A stretch of 64,000 nt of DNA, from positions 45,911,001 to 45,975,000 of the forward strand of contig CM069876.1 of NCBI GenBank assembly GCA_036172665.1, written 5' to 3'. The stretch's first letter is position 1, and the number at the start of each line of letters is the position of its first letter. The DNA is from Prosopocoilus inquinatus (lineage: Eukaryota; Arthropoda; Insecta; Coleoptera; Lucanidae). Position numbers and translations under genes: made by a program. The notes under the pieces are model-generated. The model saw nothing but the letters and a program-made list of their open reading frames with translations, did not search any database and was not told where the DNA came from. Positions 38,901 through 49,626 of the stretch are shown here, one piece after another.

Positions 38901-39580
38901 AAATGAAATTATATTATTCAGCTTGAATTAAAGTGTTGTTTTTTTTTCTTTTTCATAAGAGCAAAAAATGTATAAAAATAATCTAGAAGGTAATCGTCAT
39001 TCACTTTGTTTTTGATTGCCTTTTTCTCCATTTGGCTTTCGTTTTTTTCTTTTTTTTCTATTTTTGGAAGAAACTTCCTCGGGACTGCTGCTGCCTCCGT
39101 CGTCGTTTCGTCTTTTGTTTTAGCCGCCAAAATTAGACCGTGTATTTGGGCCTTAAATCCATTCAAAAATTAACCTTTTCCGAAAAGCAAAAAAATAATC
39201 TCTGCGTCTTCTGTGAATGCCCCAAAAAAAGTAATCTCTGCGTCTTCTGTGAATGCCCAAAAAAAAAAAATCTACGCCCTCGTTCTTTTTAACCGCCTCC
39301 CTCAGAATTCTCAGAATTCTCCCACCCCCCACCTCCTCCATCTTCCGAAAGTAAATTTTTCGATAAACTTAATAATTGTTGTTATTATTGGCCCTAACAG
39401 GTTGTGCAAGACGATATACTTACTAAATCGAATTTTAGAGAATCTTACAAGAATTAAATTAAATTAAATTAAATTAAAAAAAAAATAAGAAATATATCTC
39501 CTACATGTAAAGAGCGAACTAAAAATAAATTACGTGAAAGAAGATCGCCGCTTCCTTCCATCATAGTATCACTCAATCAC
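38901..39580. other. Intergenic, T-rich then low-copy DNA
   Basis: A 42-bp unit (ATAATCTCTGCGTCTTCTGT / GTAATCTCTGCGTCTTCTGT then GAATGCCC) is duplicated at about 39195-39260. TAAATTAAATTAAATTAAAT occurs near 39453. I see no gene. Confidence 0.45.
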
Positions 39581-39587
39581 TCATCAC

Positions 39588-39724
39588 TACAGGTCGGAAT
39601 TATATATTTTGTTCGATTTATTTAGAACGAGGCGGCAATAAGTGTGTGTGCATTGACGCGTCGCGTCATACGTTTGCCGCTTCGTTTGTATTTAATCGAA
39701 CAAAATATATAATTCCGTTCCCTG
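39588..39724 (+). mobile_element. hAT-type foldback MITE, copy 2 (137 bp)
   Basis: It has the same ends as copy 1 (TACAGGTCGGAATTATAT and ATAATTCCGTTCCCTG) and the same AACGAGGCGGCAA / TTGCCGCTTCGTT arms. It is flanked by perfect CTCATCAC repeats (39580-39587 and 39725-39732). Confidence 0.92.
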
Positions 39725-40187
39725 CTCATCACAATCAGAACAAACAAACAAAAAAAGAGAGTGAGAGAGAGAGAGAGAGCAATAATAAGTAGAAAATAAA
39801 AGGCGACGAGAAAGAGAGGAGAGCGCGCGATAAATAATTTTTGTTTTTTTTTACGTGATCGTAGATGTTATTAGAACTTTCTTTTTTTTCTTCTTTGTAT
39901 TGAATACATATAGATTATGTGCAACATAATAAATTATTTACTTGTGTACTCAAAGAGTCCGTTAAGAACGCCGCAAGTCATCGTCGTCCGGTCCGTGTGG
40001 TCGTTAACCTCGTGTCCCCTTCCCCCCCACATCTCTCTTCGTTATGTTTCCCCCCCACCGAATTAGTAGAAGATCGATAACGCCGAAATGAATTGTTGGA
40101 AAACAATAAGAATTCTTTAGTGCTCCCGTGTAATTATTAATTTATATTAATTGTTGTATTGTACAGGGTGATTGAAACCCTATTGTA

Positions 40188-40264
40188 CAGGGTGATTGAA
40201 ACGTATTGTACTAGTTGTAGGAACGTCAGGTAAAAGAAAAATTGCATTTAATTTCAATCACCCT
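40188..40264. mobile_element. 77-bp CAGGGTGATTGAAA foldback
   Basis: CAGGGTGATTGAAA at 40188 pairs with TTTCAATCACCCT ending at 40264, and a second copy of the left end precedes it by 25 bp (about 40163). TGTACAGGGTG is typical of TA-targeting small transposons. It may be a nested or partial insertion. Confidence 0.55.
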
Positions 40265-40653
40265 TCGATTTGTTTAAGAACGTCTCCATTCCAAGTCGAT
40301 GTATTTATGTCTCTTTTTAATAATAACATTACTAATAATAAGAATAATTTCTGTTGTTCCCCGAATAACACATATCGTTCTCATTTGTTACTGTTTCTTG
40401 TGATTTGAGAAAACGTTGTTGTATAACTGGAGTACGATATCAAAAGTGATGTTTTGTTTATGTTTTTTTTTTGTATTGTATTGTAAAGTTCGTGAATGTA
40501 TTTTATGTATTTTTAATTCGTGTTTTAGAGAATTGGCCGATGATTTAAGTCACAACATCAAAAATCTCTTTGCAACTGTCTTCGTGTTAAAAAAAAAACT
40601 ATTTGCGGAAGACAAAAATAATTGATACACATTTATTGATTATTAATTATAAC

Positions 40654-40784
40654 TACAGAACGGAATTATGTATTTTGTTCGGTTTATTTCGAGCGAGGCG
40701 CCCGCATTCGACTGCCACTGCAACGTTATACGTTTGCCGCCTCGTTTGTAATTAACCGAACAAAATATATAATTCCGTTCCCTG
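40654..40784 (+). mobile_element. hAT-type foldback MITE, copy 3 (131 bp)
   Basis: The ends are TACAGAACGGAATTATGTAT and ATATAATTCCGTTCCCTG, with the internal arms GAGCGAGGCG and GCCGCCTCGTT. Perfect 8-bp duplication ATTATAAC (40646-40653 and 40785-40792). Confidence 0.92.
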
Positions 40785-40792
40785 ATTATAAC

Positions 40793-41231
40793 GTACAAGG
40801 AAAGCGCGTACTTACGAAAAAAGCGATTGCGAAGCGCACCTGTGTTCACACAAAGGGTTCCATTGTTCTGAACAGTAAGCAGGGCCAAGGCTAAGCGTAA
40901 CCCTTACGCAATGTGCGGCTTCAAGGTCGCATACTTGCGTTATTTACATAAAAAGGTCTATTGTTGCCACAATAATACGAAATTTTGAGGTGTCTGTTTT
41001 GGTTTTGAAACCATGCGGATCATCGGCCATTTCTCCCCCCAATCCCCCCCCCACTAAAAAAAATTTCCACGTGACAATATTACAACCACCACGAAAAAAT
41101 AATTTCCGTAAATACCACCTGAACATGTTGTCCGTCCCCCCTCGGGACTCAAAAAAAAAAAAATAATAATAATAATTATAAACAGGGATCTTGAACGTCA
41201 TTCACAATCGTGTCAGAATAAACTGTACCTC
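40793..41231. other. Intergenic DNA, nothing assigned
   Basis: The stretch is mixed in composition, with C-runs near 41034 and 41046 and an A-run near 41150. No gene or array is seen. Confidence 0.4.
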
Positions 41232-41520
41232 GTCATTGGAAACGTCCTGCTTCCATCACGCATTTTGGCTTTTCCAAAGAAATAAAAAAAAATTAAAAAT
41301 TAATAAAATGAAATAAAACAGCTTCCATTCTCCAAAAAAAAAAAAAAAAATTAATTAAAAAATAATTAAAGTCGTTGGAGTATGGAAACGTCCTGCTTCC
41401 ATCACGCATTTTGGCTTTTCCAAACAAAAAAAATATTAATAAAATGAAATAAAACAGCCTCCATTTTCCAAAAAAAAAAAAAAAGAAAAAAAATTAATTA
41501 AAAAATAATTAAAGTCGTTC
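41232..41520. repeat. 146-bp tandem duplication
   Basis: GGAAACGTCCTGCTTCCATC occurs at 41238 and 41384, each followed by ACGCATTTTGGCTTTTCCAA and an A-rich stretch ending in TTAAAGTCGTT. Copies differ mainly in A-run length. Confidence 0.85.
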
Positions 41521-42320
41521 GAGTATACTACTACATAAGACTTCCATTTTCTACTAACTACACCAATCAGACCTTGGCATTCCAAAGCAATCTTTGAGTA
41601 TTAGTTTGTTGTTGAATTAATGTGTAGCTTTCGCCCCCCTCCGCCCCACTTCTTCGTTATTGCGTCGTGTTTTTTTTTTAAAAAAGGATGGGAATATTAG
41701 CTGAAGAAGCGCGAAATTCTATTTTTTATATTTGAAGCTTTTTCTAAGTGTATTTTAGACGTACGTGAAACTCGGAGGACATTATTATCGATTAAGAAAA
41801 AAAAGATTTTTAAAGAAAATATATACTGTATACATAATAATATAATATGTCTAGTCGATTTATAATTTTTAATTGTTTTTAATCTATTTTTTTATTGTAA
41901 TTTTTTTATTAGTATGTAATACTAACACCGCAACTTATAAGTTATAAAAAAAAAATTGAAGATGAAAGAAAACCAAGCAGCAAAAGCAAAAATTAATTTT
42001 CCCCTCACCTCGTCGAGGGTTTCTCCGAAGATTTTCAATTATAATTATCGTTATCGCTGTAATCTATTAATTATTATCTATTTCGAAATGAGTGTGTACC
42101 AAAATGTCAGAGCAGATTTTATTGTCTATGTTTACGGCATATGTTAACTAATAAATAGGTTATACATAGTTGTACTCTGCTGTTAATTGTATATTTGGGA
42201 TATTATTGATCTAGTTGTATAATATGATGTTATTGTGATTCAGAATCTCCTTCTGCAAATAAAATATTCAATATTACAGTGACGTGTGATTTATTCATGT
42301 CTTCGAAAATCTCACAAAAG
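41521..42320. other. Low-copy AT-rich stretch with a polyadenylation-like signal
   Basis: There is no repeat pattern for 800 bases, which is unusual in this intergenic region. AATAAA at 42258-42263 is followed about 20 bases later by GTGACGTGTGATTT, a GT-rich element. This could be the 3' end of an unrecognised + strand transcript. Confidence 0.3.
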
Positions 42321-42489
42321 GGCAATTAAAAAATCGATGTTTTGCCTACAAAAAAAAATGAAATAAAACTTCGATGTTTTTTTTAATAATTACAAAAAAA
42401 AAAACAAAACAGAAGAACTTCTTAATTGTCCTTTAATTAATTTTCGTACAAGGTCATCATAATTGATTGTAATCCCACGTGACACTCTT

Positions 42490-42720
42490 CTACTTTATAG
42501 TTAGGCAACTTTCAGTGCTCGCGTGTTTGGCAGAACCGCTTCGTCATTCATTAAACGTGAAAAATTATTTTCACAATGACATTGATTAAGGGCTTTATGA
42601 ATTTTATTTAACTGTTAAAAGGTGATTGGTTTGGTACGTCGTAGATCAGAACCGCTTCGTCATTAAATGTGAAAAATTATTTTCACAGTGACGTTGATTA
42701 AGCTCGCAATAATCTAAAGG
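42490..42720. repeat. About 120-bp tandem duplication
   Basis: CAGAACCGCTTCGTCATT occurs near 42531 and 42648, both followed by GTGAAAAATTATTTTCACA and a TGACGTTGATTAAG- or TGACATTGATTAAG-type end. GTGAAAAATTATTTTCAC is itself a palindrome. Confidence 0.8.
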
Positions 42721-42752
42721 TCATTAAATCATTCGAAGAAGAAAGAATTAAT

Positions 42753-42797
<45 letters not shown>
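42753..42797. repeat. (TA)n microsatellite
   Basis: An uninterrupted TA run of about 20 units is seen here. Confidence 0.95.
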
Positions 42798-42802
<5 letters not shown>

Positions 42803-43339
42803 TGACTGTTATAAAATGTTGCAGTAGTGCGAAGTTGTATAGCAGGGTTGCCACTCACCGGGAAAACTTATAGATATATAAAAAAAATCAGGTAATTAAG
42901 AGAAGCTGCGTCATAACGTCGCGTCGGGGAAATTATTTGAAGGGCCGGAAATTTGGCAATCCGCCTCTTTGCTGGCGTTTGTTAAACATAAACCATACAA
43001 ACAACTGTGTTAATCGGGTTGCCTATACCGAAGCTTTTTGTCGAGAAGCAAAAACAGTTTTTTTTTTCTTGGAGCCTTGAGTGTAGGCAACTATACAAAC
43101 ACCCGTGTTAAATAGGCTGCCTATACCGAAGCTAATTTTTATTTTTGTGAGAGACTATAGTTTTTTGTTTTCTTCTTTCAGCAAACTTTAAAAAAAATTA
43201 ATCGCTTATAGTTTTTAAATTATTTAAATTATTTAAACTATTAATACAAGCGTAAATTAAATTAATAATTTTTGCAGCAGCTTCGATTCCAAAAGTTTCT
43301 TTTTTAAGATCTCTTTTTTGATATTTTCATCTCTTTCTT

Positions 43340-44240
43340 GCATTGTCGAGTTGATTTTTGGGTTGACTCTGTTTTATGTTGGACTTAAATCAAATTGATT
43401 TTTAATCATGTCATAAATTTTACGTTTTTAATGTAACTTGCATTTTTTTTTTTGACTTAGGTTGAGTCGAGCTAAGTTGGTTGGGTTGACCTAGAGACGG
43501 GTTAGATTTAATTTTAATTGACTTTTTCATTTATTGATTTCTAAAAAAAAAAAAATAATGTTATTTTCATCTCGGATCGCAGAGTTACAAGGAGTTACAT
43601 TGAGTTTAGTTAAGTTGACCTTCAAATGGGTTACACTTAATTTTAATTGAGTCTGAATTTTAATCATCTACTTTTAATTTCCTAGCTTCGACTGTTTTTA
43701 CTTGTGTCAGACGCAGTTAGGTTGAGTTTAGTTGAGTTGACCTTCAAATGGGTTACACTTAATTTTAATTGAGTCTGGTTTTTATCTACTTTTAATTTCC
43801 TAGCTTCAATTGTTTTTACTTGTGTCAGACACAGTTAGGTTGAATTTAGTTGAGTTAAACTTCGGATGGGTTACACTTAATTTTAATTGAGTCTGATGAT
43901 TTTTAATCATCTACTTTTAATTTCCTAGAGTCAATTGTTTTCACTTGTGTCAGACACGGTTAGGTTGAGTTTAGTTGAGTTGACCTTCAAATGGGTTACA
44001 CTTAATTTTAATTGAGTCTGATTTTTAATCATCTACTTTTAATTTCCTAGCTTCAATTGTTTTTACTTGTGTCAGACACACAGTTAGGTTGAGTTTAGTT
44101 GAGTTGACCTTCAGGTGGGTTACACTTAATTTTAATTGAGCTTGATTTTCAATGATTTAGGTTTAATTTTTTAGTTCCATTTTTTTTTTTTACTTGTGAC
44201 GCTGTCGGACACAATCAAGTTGAGAGTTTTAATTGGGTTT
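43340..44240. repeat. T-rich tandem repeat, about 122-bp unit, five or more copies
   Basis: GGGTTACACTTAATTTTAAT recurs at 43628, 43750, 43868, 43993 and 44117 (118-125 bp apart). Each unit contains GTTGAGTTTAGTTGAG, TGACCTTCAAATGGG and ACTTGTGTCAGAC. It is the best-preserved of the GGTCAA/TTGACC arrays. Confidence 0.9.
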
Positions 44241-44940
44241 TGATGACCTTGAGAGATGTGTAGGACTTAAATTTAAGCTACTTTGTTTCTTTGTTCGACT
44301 CAACTTTTATCCTGTTTGCTCCTTTCGTACATTTGCCGTCTCATTTTTGATACAAGCAAAAATGAGACAGAAATACGAAAACGGCACTCGAATAAACAAA
44401 CACAGCTTTGATTATTTTTGTACTTAATTTTTATAATAGTTTCATTCTTCTTTTAAATTTTTTTGATGTTTTGGTAATTAATTTTAAAAAAACGCGTTAG
44501 TATAAATTTTGCAATCCAGCGGCTTTACTTCCAGTTACGCCACTGTCAGGAACAATTGGGAAATTGTTTAAACATTTCAAAAAATTAGAAAAAAACTTAT
44601 CAAAAAGTTTATTTACGAATTTCGTGACAGAAAGAATTGCATATCGCCTTTAGTGTAGGCAACTGTACAGTCTTCTGAGTTAATTACTTTGCCTATACTA
44701 CAGGAATTATTCCTCTATTTAATTCTTATTATTTTGAGAAAGAGCATAAATACAAATTATTTACGATGTTCTTTATTAATTACTTGCGCCGGTTTCTTTT
44801 AAAATTATTTTTTCTTTTGCTTTTAAAATTTTCTCTTGCTTTAAAATTTCGATTAAACGATTAAATAAAGTCTGATAACATCGCATCGCAGTCCGAAAGA
44901 TTTTTCTTTTTTTATTTATTTCTTCGTAACTCGAAAACAG
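44241..44940. other. Intergenic DNA with isolated transposon-like ends
   Basis: TTACGCCACTG ending at about 44546 looks like an hAT terminus, but I found no partner with a matching duplication. AGTGTAGGCAACTGTACAG (about 44655) and TTGCCTATACTACAGG (about 44690) are a short inverted pair. A similar pair occurs near 43020-43130. Confidence 0.4.
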
Positions 44941-44964
44941 TTACAAGTAGCAAGGACACCATAT

Positions 44965-45115
44965 TTTATAATAATAATAATAAGAATAATAATGATACAG
45001 TAACAGTAACAGGAACAGGAACAGTAACAGTATCAGGAACCATAAAAATGACAATAAAAATAACAATAACTATAACAATAATAATAATATAATAATAATA
45101 TAATAATAATAGGCT
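44965..45115. repeat. Compound microsatellite (AATAAT, CAGTAA, CAGGAA)
   Basis: Short units ATAATA, ACAGTAACAGGA and AACAATAATAATA succeed one another over 150 bases. Confidence 0.85.
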
Positions 45116-45859
45116 TTATTAGTTGAAATGATAAAACAAAATTACAAGTAAACGACAATATTTTTTTTATCGTATTGGTCCAGCTACCACCCCATGAATT
45201 CGGCCCAAGTTATTTCGTGTTTTTATTATTTATATTTATGTTTTGTCTCTGTCAGGATTCTCTCCTTGTTTTAGAATTTGGATTTGCTCCAAGTGTACCG
45301 TACATGCCAATTGAGATGTTCGCGTTTCAAGAAGTGTCACTTCGAAACTGTAGTAATTTTGGCATTAATTTAAATTCAATGAAATTATTAAACTAAATTT
45401 AACAAACTATTAAATTTGATAAACTAATTCAGAAAAAAATCTATTCTCACAAAGTACCCAACTGCCTGGAATCATAACAAAAAATACTAATAATAGCCAT
45501 TTTTGGTTTGTATACAGGTTGTGTCACATAAATTATATTAATTATTGTGTGAAAACTGAAAGATTAAAAATTAATTTGAGTACTTCACAAGCTTCGTGAA
45601 GAAAATATAACGTCATCGCAGACGACAGACGTTAATTTAAAAATCAAGGGTACTCGATGGTGCAATCGAAAACACACTGCAGACGGCCAGAAAAAATAAA
45701 TAAAAGACTTTTCGTAATCGCCCTCGACCTTAGCAAAGCACCTTGTTATTGTACCTTGAGCTACAATTAATTGCTTGGCGAGTAGAAAATAAATCAATTA
45801 ATTTTGTCCGAAATTTCAACGCTCCGCTTAGGTATTTGGCATTACTTCTTTACCTTATA

Positions 45860-46574
45860 CAGGGAAGGGCAAAAGTATGGTACCGGCTTAATATTCCTAA
45901 AACTGTTTGACGTAATTATTTGAAATTTGCTGTGCGATTCAGAGTCTTGTTTCTGAGATCCAATTCCTACATGATTTTTATTAAAAAACAACCTGTTGAT
46001 TTTTTTTCCTCTATTTAATAGTTCGTTTAATTCTTTAAAAGACCACATAAAAATATTTATCTATTGCATAAGAAAATTTTCGAGAAAATAATGTTTGAAT
46101 GAAAAAGTTAGAAGAAATGGTTTACGCTGATATTTGGTATTTGTTTTCATGTTTTTAAGGTAATTTTTATTAAAATTTTCTTTAGCGCTGTTTTAAAAAC
46201 AGCCCATAATCTTGTGGTCTTCTAGTTTTTTTGTTAAAATTAGAATTTTTGTCGAATATCAGACAATAAACCATTTTTCATTACTTTTTCATTCAAACGC
46301 TTTTTTCCCGAAAATTTTCTTATGTAATAGATAAATATTTTCATGTGGTCGTTTAAAGAATTGAACAAGCTATTAAATGAAGGAAAAAAATCAGCAGGTT
46401 GTCATTTAAAAAAAATCAAGTAGGCATTGGATCTCAGAAACAAGAGCAGATAAACAATTGAGAGAAATTGGTAAAGTAGCTCTTATTGACTCTAAATGAC
46501 ATACCAAATTTCAAACAGATACGTCAAACAGTTTTCGAAATATTCAGCCGGTTCCATACTTTTGCCCTACCCTG
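45860..46574. mobile_element. 715-bp mariner-type MITE with about 320-bp inverted arms
   Basis: The left end CAGGGAAGGGCAAAAGTATG and the right end CATACTTTTGCCCTACCCTG are near-identical reverse complements. The similarity continues for about 320 bp on each side, for example ATATTTATCTATTGCATAAG against CTTATGTAATAGATAAATAT. TA flanks both ends, matching Tc1/mariner target duplication. There is no transposase; the centre is AT-rich. Confidence 0.88.
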
Positions 46575-48480
46575 TATATTTATATTTTACATCATTAGTT
46601 TAATGATTTTAGAAAACCTACCCATAAGGAGCTATTCTATTTTACTGCTTTACGCAGGGACTTTCCCTCTTATTCGTTGAAAAAAAAAATTAATTATTAA
46701 ATTAAATGTGTGTTCTGCTTTTTTGAAATAAAATTCCAAGTGCTTGAACCAACCCGGTTTCATGCATCAAAGTAGTTTGAGTTGCCTAAACGAAAGTAAA
46801 ACTAAACGGAAATAAAACTGCTTATCTTTTTTCCTTATTGCTCTTTCGTATATTCCATAAGTGTAACTGACACAGTCTGTATATCATAAAAAAAAAATAA
46901 ATCTTGACTAATCGACGTTGCGTAACTCAAAAGTACCAACAATTCAGCGAATGATTTTAGATATGATTTTTTTTTTATTATCACATCGTTGCCTGTTATT
47001 TAACATCATCACCATCACAACAGCCTTTGATTCTCATATGACATTCTTGTGATAAGGAGACGTTCCGACTTTATGTACCTAATCGTAAATAAGTAGGTTT
47101 GATTGCGTTTTCTCGGAATTACTCCGGCTGGAAAGATAATCGGATCACATATCATCACATTTGATAGTGAACAACGTGATATTTACTATACTGCGAACGG
47201 AAGGCGATTGGTTGAAATGACGCCGTGATTGGTCGACACCAAATTCGAATTTACGCGCAGATTTTCGCTTCCCCTTTTTCAATGATGGCAATGTAAGCCC
47301 GGTTAAAAATAGCGACGTTGCAGAGGAGGAGGGCAACAATTTTGCAATAGCAATTGCGCCTGTACATTACCGTAACGGCATCATAGCGCGTGGCTTGTAT
47401 TCGGGTAACCTTCGCGTTACTATTTTAAAGGACGTGATTCCATTTGCACACGTGAAGTCGACACGAATTGCGACAACATCAAACGATTTTTTTTTTTTAG
47501 CTAAAAAGAAAAAATTCGCAAGTATGTACGTCGTCAAATGCATTGGTGTAAACAGGAATGACGTAAATTCCCATTTTTTTTTTTTGGCCTCTCAGCTTTA
47601 ATTCAGCTTTAAACAGCTAGAAGATGTCATCTGATGCAAATAATTTCTTGTTCAAAAGTTTGAATTAAGTTTTCAAAAAAAAAATAAGAATTTAAAAAGA
47701 ACATACGAGGACCAATGAAAGATGTGCATTCATCGTCGTGTCGCAAAAGCAAGAACATCCGAAATAGTTACAGAACAAGATTTTTGGACGTGCGTCAAAT
47801 TATTAAAAAGTCCAACAATAAGAAGAACCAAAAGCACTAGTAAAGATTAGAGAACCTTCTGTTTAGAGTCTGGAAGAGTCAGCCATTTTTCTGCAAAAAA
47901 AAGTCCTGTCAGTGTCAAATTGACAATACACTTTAACCTTGCTTGCTCTTTCAAATCAAATTTCAGCAAAGAAAAGTCCCGTCAGTGTCAAATTGAACCG
48001 TGGATATTACCTAACCTTGCTTACTTATTTTCAATGTCAAATTCAAGTTTTGACGCCAAACTGCACTTCCATTCTTCCTTATAATTGGCTGAGGTGTTTT
48101 CTGCAGAAAAAAAGGAGGACCTTTTTTCTCAAGGGTGCTTGCAATTTAAGGCCACCGCTCACAGGTTATACGATGATTAATTTCACACAGTAGTGTTAAA
48201 ATGTTCCGCCTTGTCTAGACTGTGAAATTAGTTGTAAATTTCCGGCAGCTGATTGTCAATTTCCCAAAGGCTTTCGTTTGTTTATTCCGCCCACTATAGA
48301 TGTTTGTTGCGCGGTGAAAGTTTTGAAAATTATTTGTCCTACAGAAGACGTAATTTTGGTATGTGAGAAATTAATCAGGTGATATTCGTGAATAGTAATC
48401 GCAGACATTAAGTTACTGTAATGACTCAAACTATTACATATTATTCACATATTTTCTGAAGTCATTGGAACAATTAATCA
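46575..48480. other. Intergenic low-copy DNA, no gene recognised
   Basis: Between about 47890 and 48020 there is a loose duplication of GTCAGTGTCAAATTGA with CTAACCTTGCTT phrases. The frame at 47145-47339 (minus) and others are short and unrecognised. Confidence 0.4.
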
Positions 48481-48488
48481 TTTATAAC

Positions 48489-48631
48489 CAGGGAACGGAA
48501 TTATATATTTTGTTCGATTAAATACAAACGAGGCGGCAAACGTATAACGCTCCAGCGACATGTAAACGCACACACGCTCGTTGCCGCCTCGTTCATAATA
48601 AACCTAACAAAATATATAATTCCGATCCGTA
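48489..48631 (-). mobile_element. hAT-type foldback MITE, copy 4 (143 bp, inverted)
   Basis: It lies in the opposite orientation: CAGGGAACGGAATTATAT at the left and AATTCCGATCCGTA at the right, with GAGGCGGCAAACG / CGTTGCCGCCTCG arms. Perfect 8-bp repeats TTTATAAC flank it (48481-48488 and 48632-48639). Confidence 0.92.
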
Positions 48632-48669
48632 TTTATAACATAGCATATATAACATAGTATGTAGTACAG

Positions 48670-48790
48670 CAGTGCTTAAAAGAAATGTGACTCCCGGCAA
48701 GCGACCTGGATGGAACCGGTATGGTTACTTTAGATAAGGATCAAATTCGTACGATTTTATAACTTTTCGTCGCATTTCTTTTAAGCACAG
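48670..48790. mobile_element. 121-bp MITE, ends CAGTGCTTAAAAGAAATG
   Basis: CAGTGCTTAAAAGAAATGTG at the left pairs with CGCATTTCTTTTAAGCACAG at the right. The flanking octamers TAGTACAG and CCGTACAT agree at only five positions, so a hAT duplication is possible but eroded. It starts 38 bp after copy 4 of the foldback family. Confidence 0.7.
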
Positions 48791-49618
48791 CCGTACATAG
48801 TAAAGCAACTGCTGAAACAATGTTATACTCGCTGTTGTTTCTGCTTTATTAATAATAAGTAATATTTATGTTGAACGTCCATTGACTTTCAATATTACCT
48901 ATTACCAAGTTATACAGGGGACACCAGCAAAATACAAAAAACTGAACCTTTTTGATGTGTCGTAGATAAAGAGCCACATGAGTGTTAGATATCAGAAAAG
49001 CTGATTTCGAACTTCCCAACAACCTTCCACATAAATTCTAGAGTATCAATAGAGGTCAGACCGAGTGATAACACCGAGTCATCGACTCACTTTCTGTCAC
49101 AATCGACAAGTCAGAAAAATATGTGGTGCAATTCGTCGTAATTCCTCTGCAAAGGCACATGTGAAAACATATTTTGAAAACCGAATTCAACGAATGTACG
49201 TACAATCGCACCAAAAGTAGATTGTACTTACATATTTCAAAAAATAAAAATAAAAAACTGTATGCCTCAATTTTGAACTTTTTTTTAACATTAATTTATT
49301 TTTAATTTCGCTCTAAACACAACTCGTTTTATTTAACACGCTTGAATTCTTTGTGTTTCTAATTAACACAGAGCAGAGAATATCTACGCTGCTAAAAATT
49401 TGAATTTAGGAGTTAATCTGATTAACTGCATGTTAAAGAACAAATCATAATCAAGATTAATTTTATCGTTTTATCGTTGATTAATTAGTTTGTTGATTCG
49501 GTATATTTATTAACCATCAGACGAGGAGTCTTTAAAATTCACACAGAATCAGTACGTAATAGTTTTACCCTCGTTAGAATCTTAATTTAATTTTTATATC
49601 TAATTTAATAAAAACAAA
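48791..49618. other. Intergenic DNA with one mariner-like end
   Basis: TATACAGGGGACACCAGC near 48912 resembles a TA-flanked transposon end without a visible partner. Otherwise no gene or array is seen. Confidence 0.4.
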
Positions 49619-49626
49619 ATAATATT

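Noticed and set aside
44500..44546. GTTACGCCACTG as right end of a hAT element around the 122-bp array
   Set aside because: The expected left end preceded by TCAGGAAC was not found upstream.
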